DNA of 55,937 nt from Bacteroidetes bacterium 41-46 (GCA_001897515.1 MKTA01000022.1:1-55937); one strand, 5' to 3'; shown: positions 8,855 to 17,058, numbered from the stretch's first letter. Made by a program: numbers and translations. Notes: generated by a model from the letters alone, not told the origin.

Positions 8855-8896
8855 TTTTTGGTTTTTATTAATAGTGATTATTTACTTTTAGGATGC

Positions 8897-9895
8897 CTAC
8901 ATATTTTTAGGCTCAGAGCCGTACTTTTCCTTGAACTTGCTCTTGTACAGTTCAGGGTAGCTTAGTTTAACTTTTGCGAGGAGGCCTTTCTTATCCAGCT
9001 GCTCGAATGACAGCTTTTCAAACTCGGCGAGTTCGCCCTGGGCACCTTTACCAAGGTTTACCTGAACATTCGGGCGTTCAGGAATTGACTCGAGAGAAAG
9101 CTTTGCAGCTGCAAAGTCCTTTTCGAACAGTGTTAACTGTGACTCCTTCGCTTTGGCGTCAATTTTGCCGGCAAGAATTGCCGCGTCTACGAGCTGTACC
9201 GCTTCGGCCTTCTGAGCGGCCTTTTTGTCTGTCTCAATTTGTGACAGGGTAAGAGAGAGGGCATCTGTCCGTCCCGCCTTTTCAAGCAGGGTGTCCAATG
9301 CGCTCAAAATTTCGGGCTCAGCCGCATTCGGCTTAAGACCGAGCTTTAATGCAATGTTCTCCATTTCTTCAATATTTGGTTGTGTGATAGTAGATATGAG
9401 CTTTACCGGGCAAGAGCTGCCGGCGCTGAGGGTTATTGCCATGTCGGTATCCCCCAGGAGAGGATCTGCACAAAGGACAAGTGCGTCGTCGTTCCCCCCA
9501 ATATCGACGATTGACGCTTCAATAAGCTTTGATTTAATGAGGGCGTATCTTGTTTGCCCTGGCTTCAGGTACTTTTTCTCCTCGGAGGCGAGTACCGGGT
9601 CAAGTCTTACGGACGCCATTCTCAAGTGGCCCGCTTCAACTTTGTCACGAATTGACACAGCGAATGAGTCGTTTTCGTCAAAAATTGCATCGGCCAGAAG
9701 GCGCGTGCCCTCTACCCGTACATTTTCCCAATGCCCTATTGGCAAAACCTCATCCTTTGTTCCGCGCCATGCACGGTTGTGCATCCAAAGCATCAAAGGA
9801 TTTTTCTTGAACTGTTCAAGGGCTATCCCGCCTGTTAATACCCAAAATCCGTAGGTGTTTACATTTTCGTCGGAGAGTATGAATGTTTTTGCCAT
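8897..9895 (-). CDS. Prohead serine protease fused to scaffold
   Basis: 332 residues. The N-terminal about 150 residues match the HK97-type prohead protease: a His in LMLWMHNRAWRG, the Ser in HLRMASVRLD, and the following acidic strand SIVDIGGNDDALVL. The C-terminal half (about 170-330) is a charged, helical, Ala/Lys/Glu-rich region (QIETDKKAAQKAEAVQLVDA) typical of a scaffold that is degraded during maturation. It is the first gene of the leftward late operon, with a start only 16 nt below a good promoter -7 box. Confidence 0.85.
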   Translation of the reverse strand: MAKTFILSDENVNTYGFWVLTGGIALEQFKKNPLMLWMHNRAWRGTKDEVLPIGHWENVRVEGTRLLADAIFDENDSFAVSIRDKVEAGHLRMASVRLDPVLASEEKKYLKPGQTRYALIKSKLIEASIVDIGGNDDALVLCADPLLGDTDMAITLSAGSSCPVKLISTITQPNIEEMENIALKLGLKPNAAEPEILSALDTLLEKAGRTDALSLTLSQIETDKKAAQKAEAVQLVDAAILAGKIDAKAKESQLTLFEKDFAAAKLSLESIPERPNVQVNLGKGAQGELAEFEKLSFEQLDKKGLLAKVKLSYPELYKSKFKEKYGSEPKNM

Positions 9896-9910
9896 CGCGC
9901 TTATTTTTCA

Positions 9911-9999
9911 CAAAAGTTGAAAAAGTGGCTACTTGGCACAAAAAGAGTGTAATACCTTCACACTCTTTTTTAATAACACACGCCCGCGGGTCAATTTTG
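9911..9999. promoter_or_regulatory. Divergent late promoter region with inverted repeat
   Basis: The space between the leftward protease gene and rightward terS holds an 11-bp inverted repeat (AAAAAGAGTGT at 9940-9950 and ACACTCTTTTT at 9960-9970, loop 9 nt). Leftward: -33 box TTTG (9942-9939), 20-nt spacer, -7 box AACTTTTG (9918-9911). Rightward: a weaker arrangement with TTTT near 9967-9970 and CAATTTTG at 9992-9999, 21-nt spacer. The -33 box positions sit on the two arms of the repeat, as expected for a late activator acting in both directions. The alternative is a bidirectional terminator, but no gene converges here. Confidence 0.5.
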
Positions 10000-10011
10000 T
10001 AACAAAAAAAA

Positions 10012-10467
10012 ATGGGCGAGCTAACAAACAAACAAAAAAAGGAGTGGGCCAAAACGCTTTACATACAAGAGGGACTCTCGCAAAAAGAGATTGCCGAAAA
10101 GGTCGGCGTTTCGAAAGTCTCGGTAAACAAGTGGGCGAATGACCCGGCCGAAAATTGGGAGCGGCTCAAGCAGTCAATGCTCATTACCCGTGAAACTCAA
10201 CTCCGCCGCATGTACGCCCAGCTGGACGAGCTCACCTCCGCAATCGCAAAACGGGAAGAGGGAGTGCGCTTTGCATCGTCAAAGGAGGCAGACACAATCA
10301 ACAAATACACCTCGGCAATCAGAGCGCTTGAGACAGAGGCCAGTATTGCAGACGTGGTTGAAGTCTGCAAACGACTTTTAAGTTACCTGAGACCCATAAG
10401 CCCGCAAAAAGCAAAGGATATCGCACCTGTTTTTGACGACTTCATTAAACACCTTCTAAAAAAGTAA
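10012..10467 (+). CDS. terS: Terminase small subunit
   Basis: 151 residues. The N-terminal helix-turn-helix is visible at about 20-45 (YIQEGLSQKEIAEKVGVSKVSVNKWA), followed by a helical oligomerisation region with LKQSMLITRETQLRRMYAQLDEL and a C-terminal helix. It starts the rightward late operon and ends 3 nt before the large terminase subunit. It recognises phage DNA for packaging; in Mu-like phages packaging starts at the integrated end. The family is like the DUF1804/HTH terS of transposable phages. Confidence 0.85.
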   Translation: MGELTNKQKKEWAKTLYIQEGLSQKEIAEKVGVSKVSVNKWANDPAENWERLKQSMLITRETQLRRMYAQLDELTSAIAKREEGVRFASSKEADTINKYTSAIRALETEASIADVVEVCKRLLSYLRPISPQKAKDIAPVFDDFIKHLLKK

Positions 10468-10470
10468 GCT

Positions 10471-12000
10471 ATGGCCAGCCAGAAGATAACAACGCGCCAG
10501 GCAATTTCAGAGTGGGATAAGTATTATGAAAACTTTCTCGCGGCTGTAACTGCAGACGCAAACGAAACCCCCGATGCCAAGCAAAAACGTATAAAGGCGC
10601 TGGAGGGTGACTTCGAGGAGTGGAAAGTTTATTACTTCCCCCGTTACTGTTCGGCCCCGGCAGCTCCGTTTCACAAAAAGGCCAGCAAAAGGGCGCTTGC
10701 CAACCCGGAGTTGTACGAAACAAGGGCATGGTCAAGAGAGCTAGCCAAGGACGTAGTTTGTATGATGGAGACAATCTACCAGGCCCTTACCGGTATCAAA
10801 AAAAATATCCTGTTTATCTCAAATTCCCTGGATAAAGCTTCCGAGCTTCTGGAGCCCTACCGAATTGAGCTCACCAAAAATGAGCGCATTATTAACGACT
10901 ACGGTATTCAGCAAATGCCTGGGTCATGGGCCTATGGCGATTTTACAACCACACAGGGTGTAAGTTTTCTTGCGGTTGGAGCTGACCAGTCACCGCGCGG
11001 ATCACGCAGCGAAAACGTGCGCCCGGACAAAGTAATTGTTTCCGACATTGATACTGACGAAGACGTGCGTAACCCCGAAATAATTAAAAAGCGGTGGGAG
11101 TGGTTTGAAAAGGCCGTTTACCCTACTCGTGCGGTAGATAAGCCCTTTCAGGTAATGTTTCTGGGTAACTTGATAGCAAAGGACAGCTGTATAGCCAGGT
11201 CAATGGCAATGGCCGATTACGTGGACGTGGTTAACCTTGAAGATAAAAACGGAAATAGCTCCTGGCCGGAGAAAAATACGGCTGAGCACATTGCCAGGAT
11301 AAAGTCAAAGGTGAGCGCCGCGGCCTATCAGGCAGAGTATATGAATAACCCGCTTACGGAGGGCTCAATTTTCAAGCAGGTAAACTGGGGTAAAATACCG
11401 GCACTTCAGAAGTTTAAGTTTCTCGTCACCTACGGCGACCCCGCACCATCTAACAGTAAAAATAAAAAGGGCTCTTATAAATGTGCCTGGCTAATGGGAT
11501 ACCTTGACGGAAAGTTTTACGTCATAAACGGGTTTCTTGATCACGTTACAAACTCCGATTTCGCACTTTGGTTTTACAACCTTAAAGACCTTGTAAATGA
11601 CAGGTCAGTTGTCTACAACTATATTGAGAATAACTCCCTTCAGAACCCCTTTTATGAGCAGGTTTTTATACCAATTTTCGCCGCCCTCGCAAAGGAAAGG
11701 GGGCATATTGGTATAACGCCCGATACGCGCGATAAGCCTGATAAGTTTTCGCGTATAGAGGGCAATCTTGAGCCTCTTAACAGAACGGGGTGCCTTATTC
11801 TCAATGAGGAGCTAAAAGATAACCCGCATTTCGCGGAGCTGGCAAACCAGTTTTTACTTCTTTCACCGCAAATGTCCTATCCAGCAGACGGCCCCGATGC
11901 CGTAGAGGGTGGCGTTTGGATAATTAATAGCAAGAAAGCCCTTGAGTCAATGGACGCAATGCACTTTGGCAAAAGGCACACAAATAAAAAACGTTACTAA
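10471..12000 (+). CDS. terL: Terminase large subunit
   Basis: 509 residues, Mu gp28-like. The ATPase part contains RAWSRELAKDVVCMMET in place of a classical Walker A loop, the strand ILFISNSLDKASELLEPYR, and Walker B-like DKVIVSDID at about 190. The nuclease part has the start KFLVTYGDPAP at about 315 (catalytic Asp of the RNase H-like nuclease), then KCAWLMGYLDGKFYVI. It translocates DNA into the prohead through the portal encoded downstream and cuts it. The degenerate P-loop is usual for this phage group. Confidence 0.92.
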   Translation: MASQKITTRQAISEWDKYYENFLAAVTADANETPDAKQKRIKALEGDFEEWKVYYFPRYCSAPAAPFHKKASKRALANPELYETRAWSRELAKDVVCMMETIYQALTGIKKNILFISNSLDKASELLEPYRIELTKNERIINDYGIQQMPGSWAYGDFTTTQGVSFLAVGADQSPRGSRSENVRPDKVIVSDIDTDEDVRNPEIIKKRWEWFEKAVYPTRAVDKPFQVMFLGNLIAKDSCIARSMAMADYVDVVNLEDKNGNSSWPEKNTAEHIARIKSKVSAAAYQAEYMNNPLTEGSIFKQVNWGKIPALQKFKFLVTYGDPAPSNSKNKKGSYKCAWLMGYLDGKFYVINGFLDHVTNSDFALWFYNLKDLVNDRSVVYNYIENNSLQNPFYEQVFIPIFAALAKERGHIGITPDTRDKPDKFSRIEGNLEPLNRTGCLILNEELKDNPHFAELANQFLLLSPQMSYPADGPDAVEGGVWIINSKKALESMDAMHFGKRHTNKKRY

Positions 12001-12001
12001 T

Positions 12002-12418
12002 ATGTGGATTACTAAACAAGATCTGGCCACACATCTTCGTACAGAGGTTATTGACGCTATCTCTCGCAACGATGAGGCAGTTGTCGCAGCTTCAATTGAC
12101 TCTGCTATTGTCGAGGCGAAGGGATATCTTTCTGCTTACGATACCGATACCATATTTTCAACAGCTGAGGAGAACAGGCACGGTTTACTTCTGCTTTTTG
12201 TCAAGGACATAGCGGCTTATCACCTTATCTGTGTGGCAAACATTAACACGCAGCTGGAGCTACGCAAACAGCGCTACGAAAGAGCCGTTAAATGGCTTAC
12301 CGACGTTAAGAATGCCGCGATTGCAGTAGACCTACCACTTAAAAAAGATGAAAGCGGTAACCTAGTGGAAAGCCGTGTAAAAATGGGAAGTAATAATAAA
12401 CGCGTTCAACACTTTTAA
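12002..12418 (+). CDS. DUF1320 (Mu gp36-like) head-tail connector protein
   Basis: 138 residues from the ATG at 12002, which directly follows the terL stop (12000); the longer frame starting inside terL is unlikely. It begins MWITKQDLATHLRTEVIDAIS, has the helix DSAIVEAKGYLSAYDTDTIF and the conserved KDIAAYHLICVANI and QRYERAVKWLTDV segments typical of DUF1320. In Mu this protein is thought to be part of the head-tail connector. It lies between terL and portal. Confidence 0.83.
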   Translation: MWITKQDLATHLRTEVIDAISRNDEAVVAASIDSAIVEAKGYLSAYDTDTIFSTAEENRHGLLLLFVKDIAAYHLICVANINTQLELRKQRYERAVKWLTDVKNAAIAVDLPLKKDESGNLVESRVKMGSNNKRVQHF

Positions 12419-12421
12419 GAT

Positions 12422-13627
12422 ATGGCAAAGAATACAAAGACACCGCCGGCACAGATTGTGGTAAATAACCTAGTAATAAAGGCGGCAAACAGGGCCACAC
12501 TTGATATTTCCAACTGGAGAACAGCCCTCACCTCGGCCGAAAGAGGACGCCGTACACAGCTTTACGACCTTTACGATGACGTTCTTCTTGATAACGTTTT
12601 ATCCGACGCGATTGAAAAGCGTATTGAGGCAATAACAAATGCCGATATCGTTTTTGCGAACGCAAAGGGGGAGAGCGTTCCGGAGCTTGACAAGCTTATA
12701 GACTCGTCCGAGTTTGAAACGCTATTAAAAGAGATCCTGGGCTCAAGGTTCTGGGGCTGCTCACTCATTCAGGTAGATTTTACCCCAGATAAGAAAATGT
12801 CTGTATGGCCGGTACCGCGAAAGCATATCCGCCCAAAAGATAAAATGATTGCCATTGAGCAAAACGATGAAAAGGGCTATCCCTTTGCCGACGACGACCG
12901 GTTTATTTTCGTAGGAAGTGAAGCGGGACTGGGGCTTATACTTCGGGCATGTCCATACGTTATCTATAAGCGCGGAGACTTTGGCGACTGGGCACAATTT
13001 GCGGAGGTATTCGGAATGCCGTTCCGAAAGGCAACCTACAACAGCCAGGACGAGCAAACGAGGCTTCTCCTTGAAAAGGCTATGGAGCAGTCCGGCTCTG
13101 CATCCTACGCGGTAATACCCAACGAGGCAAACTTTGATATTATTGAGTCTAAAACAAACGGCAACGGGCAGCTTTACAATCTCCTGAGAACCGCATGTAA
13201 CGAGGAGATTCTGGTAGGTATTCTCGGCCAAACAATGACAACCATCAACGGCTCTTCACGAAGCCAGTCGGAGACCCACATGGACGTGCAGGAGAATAAG
13301 CATAAGTCAGACCGTCGATATGTTCAGAGAATACTTAACGAATACCTTATACCTCTTATGGAGAAGAGGGGTTTACCCGTGCAAGGCGGGTGGTTTTCGT
13401 TCCCGGAAAAGGGCGAGAGTATCTCGCTTAAGGAGCGCGCAACAATTGACCTGCAAATGGTCAATATTGTTGACATTCCCGCCGATTATTTTTACGATAC
13501 CTACGGCTATCCAAAGCCAAAGGACTCTGATAAATCTGCAAATAAAAAAGTTAGCGAGGAGGAAAAGTCGCTGGCGCAGAGGTTTGCCGGTTTTTTCGTA
13601 AAAGCCCTCCGCGAGAGGGCAGACTAG
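12422..13627 (+). CDS. Portal protein (DUF935, Mu gp29-like)
   Basis: 401 residues. Family features include WRTALTSAERGRRTQLYDLYDDVLLD at the start (seen: RRTQLYDLYDD), the segment RFWGCSLIQVDF, the strand VIYKRGDFGDWAQFAEVFGMPFRKATY and the motif NEEILVGILGQTMTT. It forms the dodecameric DNA channel at the capsid vertex. The C-terminus (LAQRFAGFFVKALRERAD) is encoded at a -1 frameshift signal (13,591-13,620) that would fuse it to the MuF protein downstream. Confidence 0.93.
   Translation: MAKNTKTPPAQIVVNNLVIKAANRATLDISNWRTALTSAERGRRTQLYDLYDDVLLDNVLSDAIEKRIEAITNADIVFANAKGESVPELDKLIDSSEFETLLKEILGSRFWGCSLIQVDFTPDKKMSVWPVPRKHIRPKDKMIAIEQNDEKGYPFADDDRFIFVGSEAGLGLILRACPYVIYKRGDFGDWAQFAEVFGMPFRKATYNSQDEQTRLLLEKAMEQSGSASYAVIPNEANFDIIESKTNGNGQLYNLLRTACNEEILVGILGQTMTTINGSSRSQSETHMDVQENKHKSDRRYVQRILNEYLIPLMEKRGLPVQGGWFSFPEKGESISLKERATIDLQMVNIVDIPADYFYDTYGYPKPKDSDKSANKKVSEEEKSLAQRFAGFFVKALRERAD
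13591..13620 (+). promoter_or_regulatory. Candidate -1 programmed frameshift signal, portal to MuF
   Basis: Slippery heptamer T TTT TTC (13591-13597) is in the correct phase of the portal frame (GGT TTT TTC). After a 6-nt spacer (13598-13603) comes a perfect 6-bp stem, GCCCTC/GAGGGC, with a 5-nt loop (13604-13620). The -1 frame is open from 13555 through the MuF gene, and between the last stop (13552) and the GTG at 13678 it contains no ATG, GTG or TTG. The sense of that frame (LEETVESLYYGHICGEDFVE) looks like the missing N-terminus of MuF. An assembly error in the T6 run is the main alternative. Confidence 0.62.
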
Positions 13628-13677
13628 AGGAGACAGTTGAGTCACTTTATTACGGGCACATTTGCGGTGAGGACTTT

Positions 13678-14454
13678 GTGGAACTGGCCGGCAAAAAAAG
13701 CGTATTTAAAGGGGTATCTCAGGAGGTCATTGATGCTGCCCTGAAGAATATTTTTGGTAAAAAAGTAGACCTAAAAAAGGGGGTTGAGCCAAACTTATAT
13801 GTCGCAACACTTGCGGCCATAACCGACGCCATAGATGGCGGCTTCTCAGGCGTTGAGCTGGGGGAAGAGAATAAAAATTTCATTGACGAGCTTAAAGCAA
13901 GCGCGAAAGTATTTGCGGCGTTTAAAACTCACCGCCAGCAAAATGATATTGCACGCGAGCTGCTTGATGAAGCCGGAAAGTTGAAGCCCTTTAATAAATT
14001 TGTTGAGGATACCAAAGCGGTAATAGGTAAGTACAATAAGGTTTGGTTGCGAACAGAGTTTGATACTGCAGTTATACGCGCGCGCCAGGCGGCAAACTTT
14101 AAGAAATACCAGGAAGATTCAGACCTGTTCCCAAACCTCAAGTGGCTCCCGTCTACAAGCCCGCATCCGCGCGAGGTACATACAAAGTTTTACGGACTTG
14201 TGCTGCCGCAAACGGACGACTTCTGGAGGGCACATTATCCGGGTAATGACTGGAACTGTAAGTGCGGAATCACCAATACTGACCAGGAAGTTTCGCCAAG
14301 TATTCCAAAATCGGGGTACACACCGGCACCGGGGCTTGATGAAAATCCGGGTATTACGGGGGAGATATTTACCAAATCGCACCCATACGTTACCGAGGCA
14401 TATCCGGGGGCGGCAAAGGCGGTTAAATCGGCTATAAAAGGGGACAAGGAATGA
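13678..14454 (+). CDS. MuF-like head morphogenesis protein
   Basis: 258 residues from a GTG at 13678. Family features: TLAAITDAIDGGFSGVE near the start, the helix KTHRQQNDIARELLDEAG, the region WLRTEFDTAVIRARQAANFK and the diagnostic NPxxR/HAxL-like C-terminal block (PHPREVHTKFYGLVLPQTDDFWRAHYPGNDWNCKCGI), with the CKC pair and DW preserved. Minor head protein; binds portal and is involved in head assembly and DNA ejection. The reading frame is open upstream to 13555 without a start codon, and that part looks coding, so the real product may begin inside portal through a -1 frameshift (see 13,591). Its end overlaps the next gene by 4 nt. Confidence 0.9.
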   Translation: MELAGKKSVFKGVSQEVIDAALKNIFGKKVDLKKGVEPNLYVATLAAITDAIDGGFSGVELGEENKNFIDELKASAKVFAAFKTHRQQNDIARELLDEAGKLKPFNKFVEDTKAVIGKYNKVWLRTEFDTAVIRARQAANFKKYQEDSDLFPNLKWLPSTSPHPREVHTKFYGLVLPQTDDFWRAHYPGNDWNCKCGITNTDQEVSPSIPKSGYTPAPGLDENPGITGEIFTKSHPYVTEAYPGAAKAVKSAIKGDKE

Positions 14455-15026
14455 CACCTGAAGAATTTTTCAAGAAGATTAAAAATAACCTTGGGGAGAT
14501 AAAAAGGTTTATTGACCGTGACATGCCGCGTGTTGCCGGTAAGCTCGCGGTAGACCACTACAAAGATAGCTTCCGTAATCAGGGGTTTACGGATAAAACA
14601 CTCGCCAAGTGGCAGCCCTCTAAAAGAACGCTTTATCCAGACCGCCACGCGTCCAGCCAGTACGGAACATTGCTGAGCGCAAGAAACGAGCTTATGGAGG
14701 CTATTACGTACCGTGCCGGACTTGGATTTACGATTATCCTCAACGATAAGGAGTATGCGGAGATACACAACGAGGGCGGGCCGGTAAATATAAACGTTAC
14801 TGTTACGCCCAAAATGAGAAAGTTTGCCTGGGCAAAACACTTCAGCGCGGAGAAAGATTCGGAGGAAGCGGCAAAGTGGAAGGGTATGGCCCTTACTAAA
14901 AAGAGTATGCTTAACATTAAGTTTACAATGCCGCAAAGGCAGTTTATTGGAGAGTCTGAAAAGCTTAATACAAGGATTGCCGATAAGGTAGAAGAGAAAA
15001 TTACTAACCTTTTAAACAACAATTAA
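14451..15026 (+). CDS. Phage virion morphogenesis protein (Mu gpG-like)
   Basis: 191 residues; start overlaps the MuF stop (ATGA). Typical blocks are FKKIKNNLGEIKRFIDRDMPR, VAGKLAVDHYKDSFRNQGFTD, WQPSKRTLYP and the strand YAEIHNEGGPVNINVTV. This is the tail completion/head-tail joining family (gpG of Mu, HK97 gp10-like). It is followed by the tail terminator-like gene, the usual order. Confidence 0.85.
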   Translation: MTPEEFFKKIKNNLGEIKRFIDRDMPRVAGKLAVDHYKDSFRNQGFTDKTLAKWQPSKRTLYPDRHASSQYGTLLSARNELMEAITYRAGLGFTIILNDKEYAEIHNEGGPVNINVTVTPKMRKFAWAKHFSAEKDSEEAAKWKGMALTKKSMLNIKFTMPQRQFIGESEKLNTRIADKVEEKITNLLNNN

Positions 15027-15032
15027 ACGGCC

Positions 15033-15467
15033 ATGAAACGCATTTACGAAGGGGTTGCAAAACTTATACAAGATAACGTATTTGAGATTGCCTGGATTGA
15101 CCAGGACACCGGGCAGCTGGAGTATTATACCTTAAGGCCCGGGCTAGACTTCCCCGCGGCGCTTATTGACGTATCGTACACAGATTGCCAAAACAATGGC
15201 GCCGGGCAAGAGCAGCGCTGTACCGTCGAAATAAACGTAAGACTGGTATTTGAGGTATGGAGCGAGGCCAACATGGCGGCTCCGGAGTCAGTAAGAGATT
15301 TGGCGCTGAGCTTTTATGATATTATTGACAAAGTTCGCCTCGCGTTGCACGCCCGGAAGATCGCAACGGGGGAGGTTCTTTACCGCACCTCGGTACGCCC
15401 GGAGAGGCGAGAGGATGGTTTAAAGGTATTCAATATGTCGTTCAGATGTAAGACTACTGAAAAATAA
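15033..15467 (+). CDS. Tail terminator-like protein (Mu gp37-like position)
   Basis: 144 residues; last gene of the rightward late operon. A small alpha/beta protein: helix IYEGVAKLIQDN, strands around FPAALIDVSYTDC and CTVEINVRLVFEVW, and a long helix DLALSFYDIIDKVRLALHAR. This order, with a strand of alternating charged and hydrophobic residues followed by a long helix, matches tail terminator/tail completion proteins (gpU-like). Function is inferred from fold pattern and from its place after gpG. It is followed directly by a terminator. Confidence 0.6.
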   Translation: MKRIYEGVAKLIQDNVFEIAWIDQDTGQLEYYTLRPGLDFPAALIDVSYTDCQNNGAGQEQRCTVEINVRLVFEVWSEANMAAPESVRDLALSFYDIIDKVRLALHARKIATGEVLYRTSVRPERREDGLKVFNMSFRCKTTEK

Positions 15468-15493
15468 AAAAGAGCCCCACATCGGGGCTCTTT
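15468..15493. terminator. Bidirectional intrinsic terminator
   Basis: 10-bp stem (AAAGAGCCCC/GGGGCTCTTT, with the AAA/TTT ends), loop ACATC, flanked by A-run and T-run on both sides. It lies between the rightward late operon and the leftward end of the early operon, so it can stop both. Confidence 0.85.
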
Positions 15494-15515
15494 CAATTAA
15501 AGCTTTATTCTACGT

Positions 15516-15836
15516 TTACGGATTAGCTTCTCCGTAAACGTCCCAGTCCTCGGCAAGCAGGTCAATAATGGTAGGGCTGTATGCGGTTACCATGTTGCCC
15601 TGTTGTACAAGCGCAATTTGGTTTGAGTAGTCAATCCCGCTAATTGGGGAATCTACAGCATTTATGCGGCGTTCAAATTCGCACTTTACACTATGCGGGA
15701 GAGACGTCATAACTGGCACAATCACTTTATCCACAAGAGTAGGAACCTGGCGAAAAATAAACATATCTTCGTCCCACCCTTCCCTTTTTACCATTAGCCC
15801 ATTCTTAAGGGCTTGTACTGCTGATCCTATGTCCAT
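15516..15836 (-). CDS. tad2: Tad2-like anti-Thoeris protein (DUF2829)
   Basis: 106 residues, matching DUF2829 over the full length: start DIGSAVQALKNGLMVKREGW, the strand DMFIFRQVP, and the C-terminal block NMVTAYSPTIIDLLAEDWDVY with the conserved ...DLLAEDW... ending. DUF2829 proteins include Tad2, which binds and sequesters the cyclic ADP-ribose signal made by the Thoeris defence system (established for phage SPO1-type Tad2). It is the last gene of the leftward early operon, beyond other small non-essential-looking genes, a usual place for counter-defence genes. A different ligand is possible, so the anti-Thoeris role is inference from family. Confidence 0.76.
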   Translation of the reverse strand: MDIGSAVQALKNGLMVKREGWDEDMFIFRQVPTLVDKVIVPVMTSLPHSVKCEFERRINAVDSPISGIDYSNQIALVQQGNMVTAYSPTIIDLLAEDWDVYGEANP

Positions 15837-15883
15837 GATTTAGATTGATTGGGTTTTATAATGCCCGCCCAGGGCGAATTAAG

Positions 15884-16102
15884 TTAAAATAGTTTTAATT
15901 GATTTTCACTCTTTGTCTCTTTTGGCGGCTCAACTTTGGTATACTTAAGGAAAGACCGGTAGCCGATGCCCCACTGCGGGTAGACGAAATGCCGCCACAC
16001 CGACTTGAGACACTTTGCCTGATTCTCCTTCTCGTAGTTTTGCTCTACTATCCGTTGAATCATACGGGCTCTAATAAAATATCCTTTCTTATTGTATGCC
16101 AT
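15884..16102 (-). CDS. Small conserved Bacteroidales phage protein
   Basis: 72 residues from the ATG at 16102: MAYNKKGYFIRARMIQRIV at the start, then KCLKSVWRHFVYPQWGIGYRSFLKYTKVEPP. The pattern VWRHxVYPxxGIxYRxxxxYL is known to me from small proteins of unknown function in Bacteroidales phages and conjugative elements. An in-frame extension upstream (to 16336) overlaps the SEC-C gene in another frame and is not needed. Function unknown. Confidence 0.66.
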   Translation of the reverse strand: MAYNKKGYFIRARMIQRIVEQNYEKENQAKCLKSVWRHFVYPQWGIGYRSFLKYTKVEPPKETKSENQLKLF

Positions 16103-16175
16103 CCGAGTTTTATTACTACATTTGCAAAGGCCCGCCAGCCATTGCCTTGAGTCTATTTGCTCGGGGCTTTTTTTA

Positions 16176-16403
16176 TTATTCCAGGAGAAGATCCTTCGAC
16201 TCGTTTTCCCTTTGCTTTTTGGGGGCACCAACAGCAGAAATTTTAAGTTTGTCCCGGCTGAAGTATGCTGTAGTATTACCGCAGCACCTTTTGGCCTTAA
16301 GGCCGCTCCCACATCTGCAGAGTGCATTTCTGCCAAGCTTTTGCGCTTTTAGCCCCGTAAACCCGTTTTCGGGGCTAATAACCTTTACCTTTCGCTCGTT
16401 CAT
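16176..16403 (-). CDS. Small SEC-C zinc-binding motif protein
   Basis: About 75 residues. It contains a full SEC-C-like motif, GRNALCRCGSGLKAKRCCG (C-x-C-x8-CC), which binds one zinc ion and in other proteins mediates contacts to partners or nucleic acid. The start at 16403 (MNERK) is preferred; a second ATG lies at 16412, overlapping the downstream end of the DUF3164 gene region. No other domain is present. Function in the phage unknown. Confidence 0.6.
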   Translation of the reverse strand: MNERKVKVISPENGFTGLKAQKLGRNALCRCGSGLKAKRCCGNTTAYFSRDKLKISAVGAPKKQRENESKDLLLE

Positions 16404-16413
16404 GGCTTGCACC

Positions 16414-17058
16414 TTACGCCTCAGTTATTCCAAGCGGGAGGCTTACCCAGGCTCCCTCGTCATTTTTATACTCGGCCTTAATATAAGACTTGGACTCAAC
16501 GGGCTTGTACGCGTTTTTAATAATCGCAACTCCCTCCAGGAAACGGTCATTCCGGGACTGCTCTGCAAGCTGCTGGAGCTGCAGAACCCGTGACGCCTTG
16601 AGCATGCCCTTCTGATCACGCGAGAGCAATCTTAAGATGCCGGCAACCAGCAGCTTTGAATTTTCGTCCTGTGCGAGGGATGCAATATACTCCTTCACGA
16701 TCTGAATGCCCGTTTCTACAGTGTCATCGTATGCGTCGTTCACGTTGACTCCAAGGGTAATTCTGTACTTCCCGGAATCGTCGGTAAAGGTGTGGCTGCG
16801 TTGCTCAAGTTTAATTCCGTACAGTTCCCCTTTAAGTGCAATTGATGCGGCAAACATTTCTCGAATACTGGCCTTTACCTCCGCGAGTTTTTTGGAAGAT
16901 TCCTCCAGTATGGGAAATGCGGTTCGTACGTTTTCACTTACCGAAGCCTTATAGGCTATCGCGTCGTTCTCCTTTTTTTGTTTTTCTGCTGCCTCTTGCT
17001 CCTGCAGCTGCTCCATAAGCGCCTTGCGCTCTTCCGGCTTTAAGTTTTTAATGTCCAT
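16414..17058 (-). CDS. DUF3164 phage early protein
   Basis: 214 residues from the ATG at 17058 (MDIKNLKPEERKALMEQLQ); a longer frame to 17142 reads through unconvincing sequence. Family features are the charged start, the helix KASIREMFAASIALKGELYG, the beta region DSGKYRITLGVNVNDAYDDTVE and the C-terminal helices with LRLLSRDQKGMLKASRVLQLQ. DUF3164 proteins lie in the early region of Mu-like phages of Proteobacteria and Bacteroidota; their role is unknown. Confidence 0.78.
   Translation of the reverse strand: MDIKNLKPEERKALMEQLQEQEAAEKQKKENDAIAYKASVSENVRTAFPILEESSKKLAEVKASIREMFAASIALKGELYGIKLEQRSHTFTDDSGKYRITLGVNVNDAYDDTVETGIQIVKEYIASLAQDENSKLLVAGILRLLSRDQKGMLKASRVLQLQQLAEQSRNDRFLEGVAIIKNAYKPVESKSYIKAEYKNDEGAWVSLPLGITEA

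Noticed and set aside
10620..10835. Overlapping gene inside terL
   Set aside because: Starts mid-gene without a ribosome site; a shadow frame of terL.
16103..16336. N-terminal extension of the 72-aa phage protein
   Set aside because: It overlaps the SEC-C gene in another frame, and the protein pattern known to me begins at MAYNKK.
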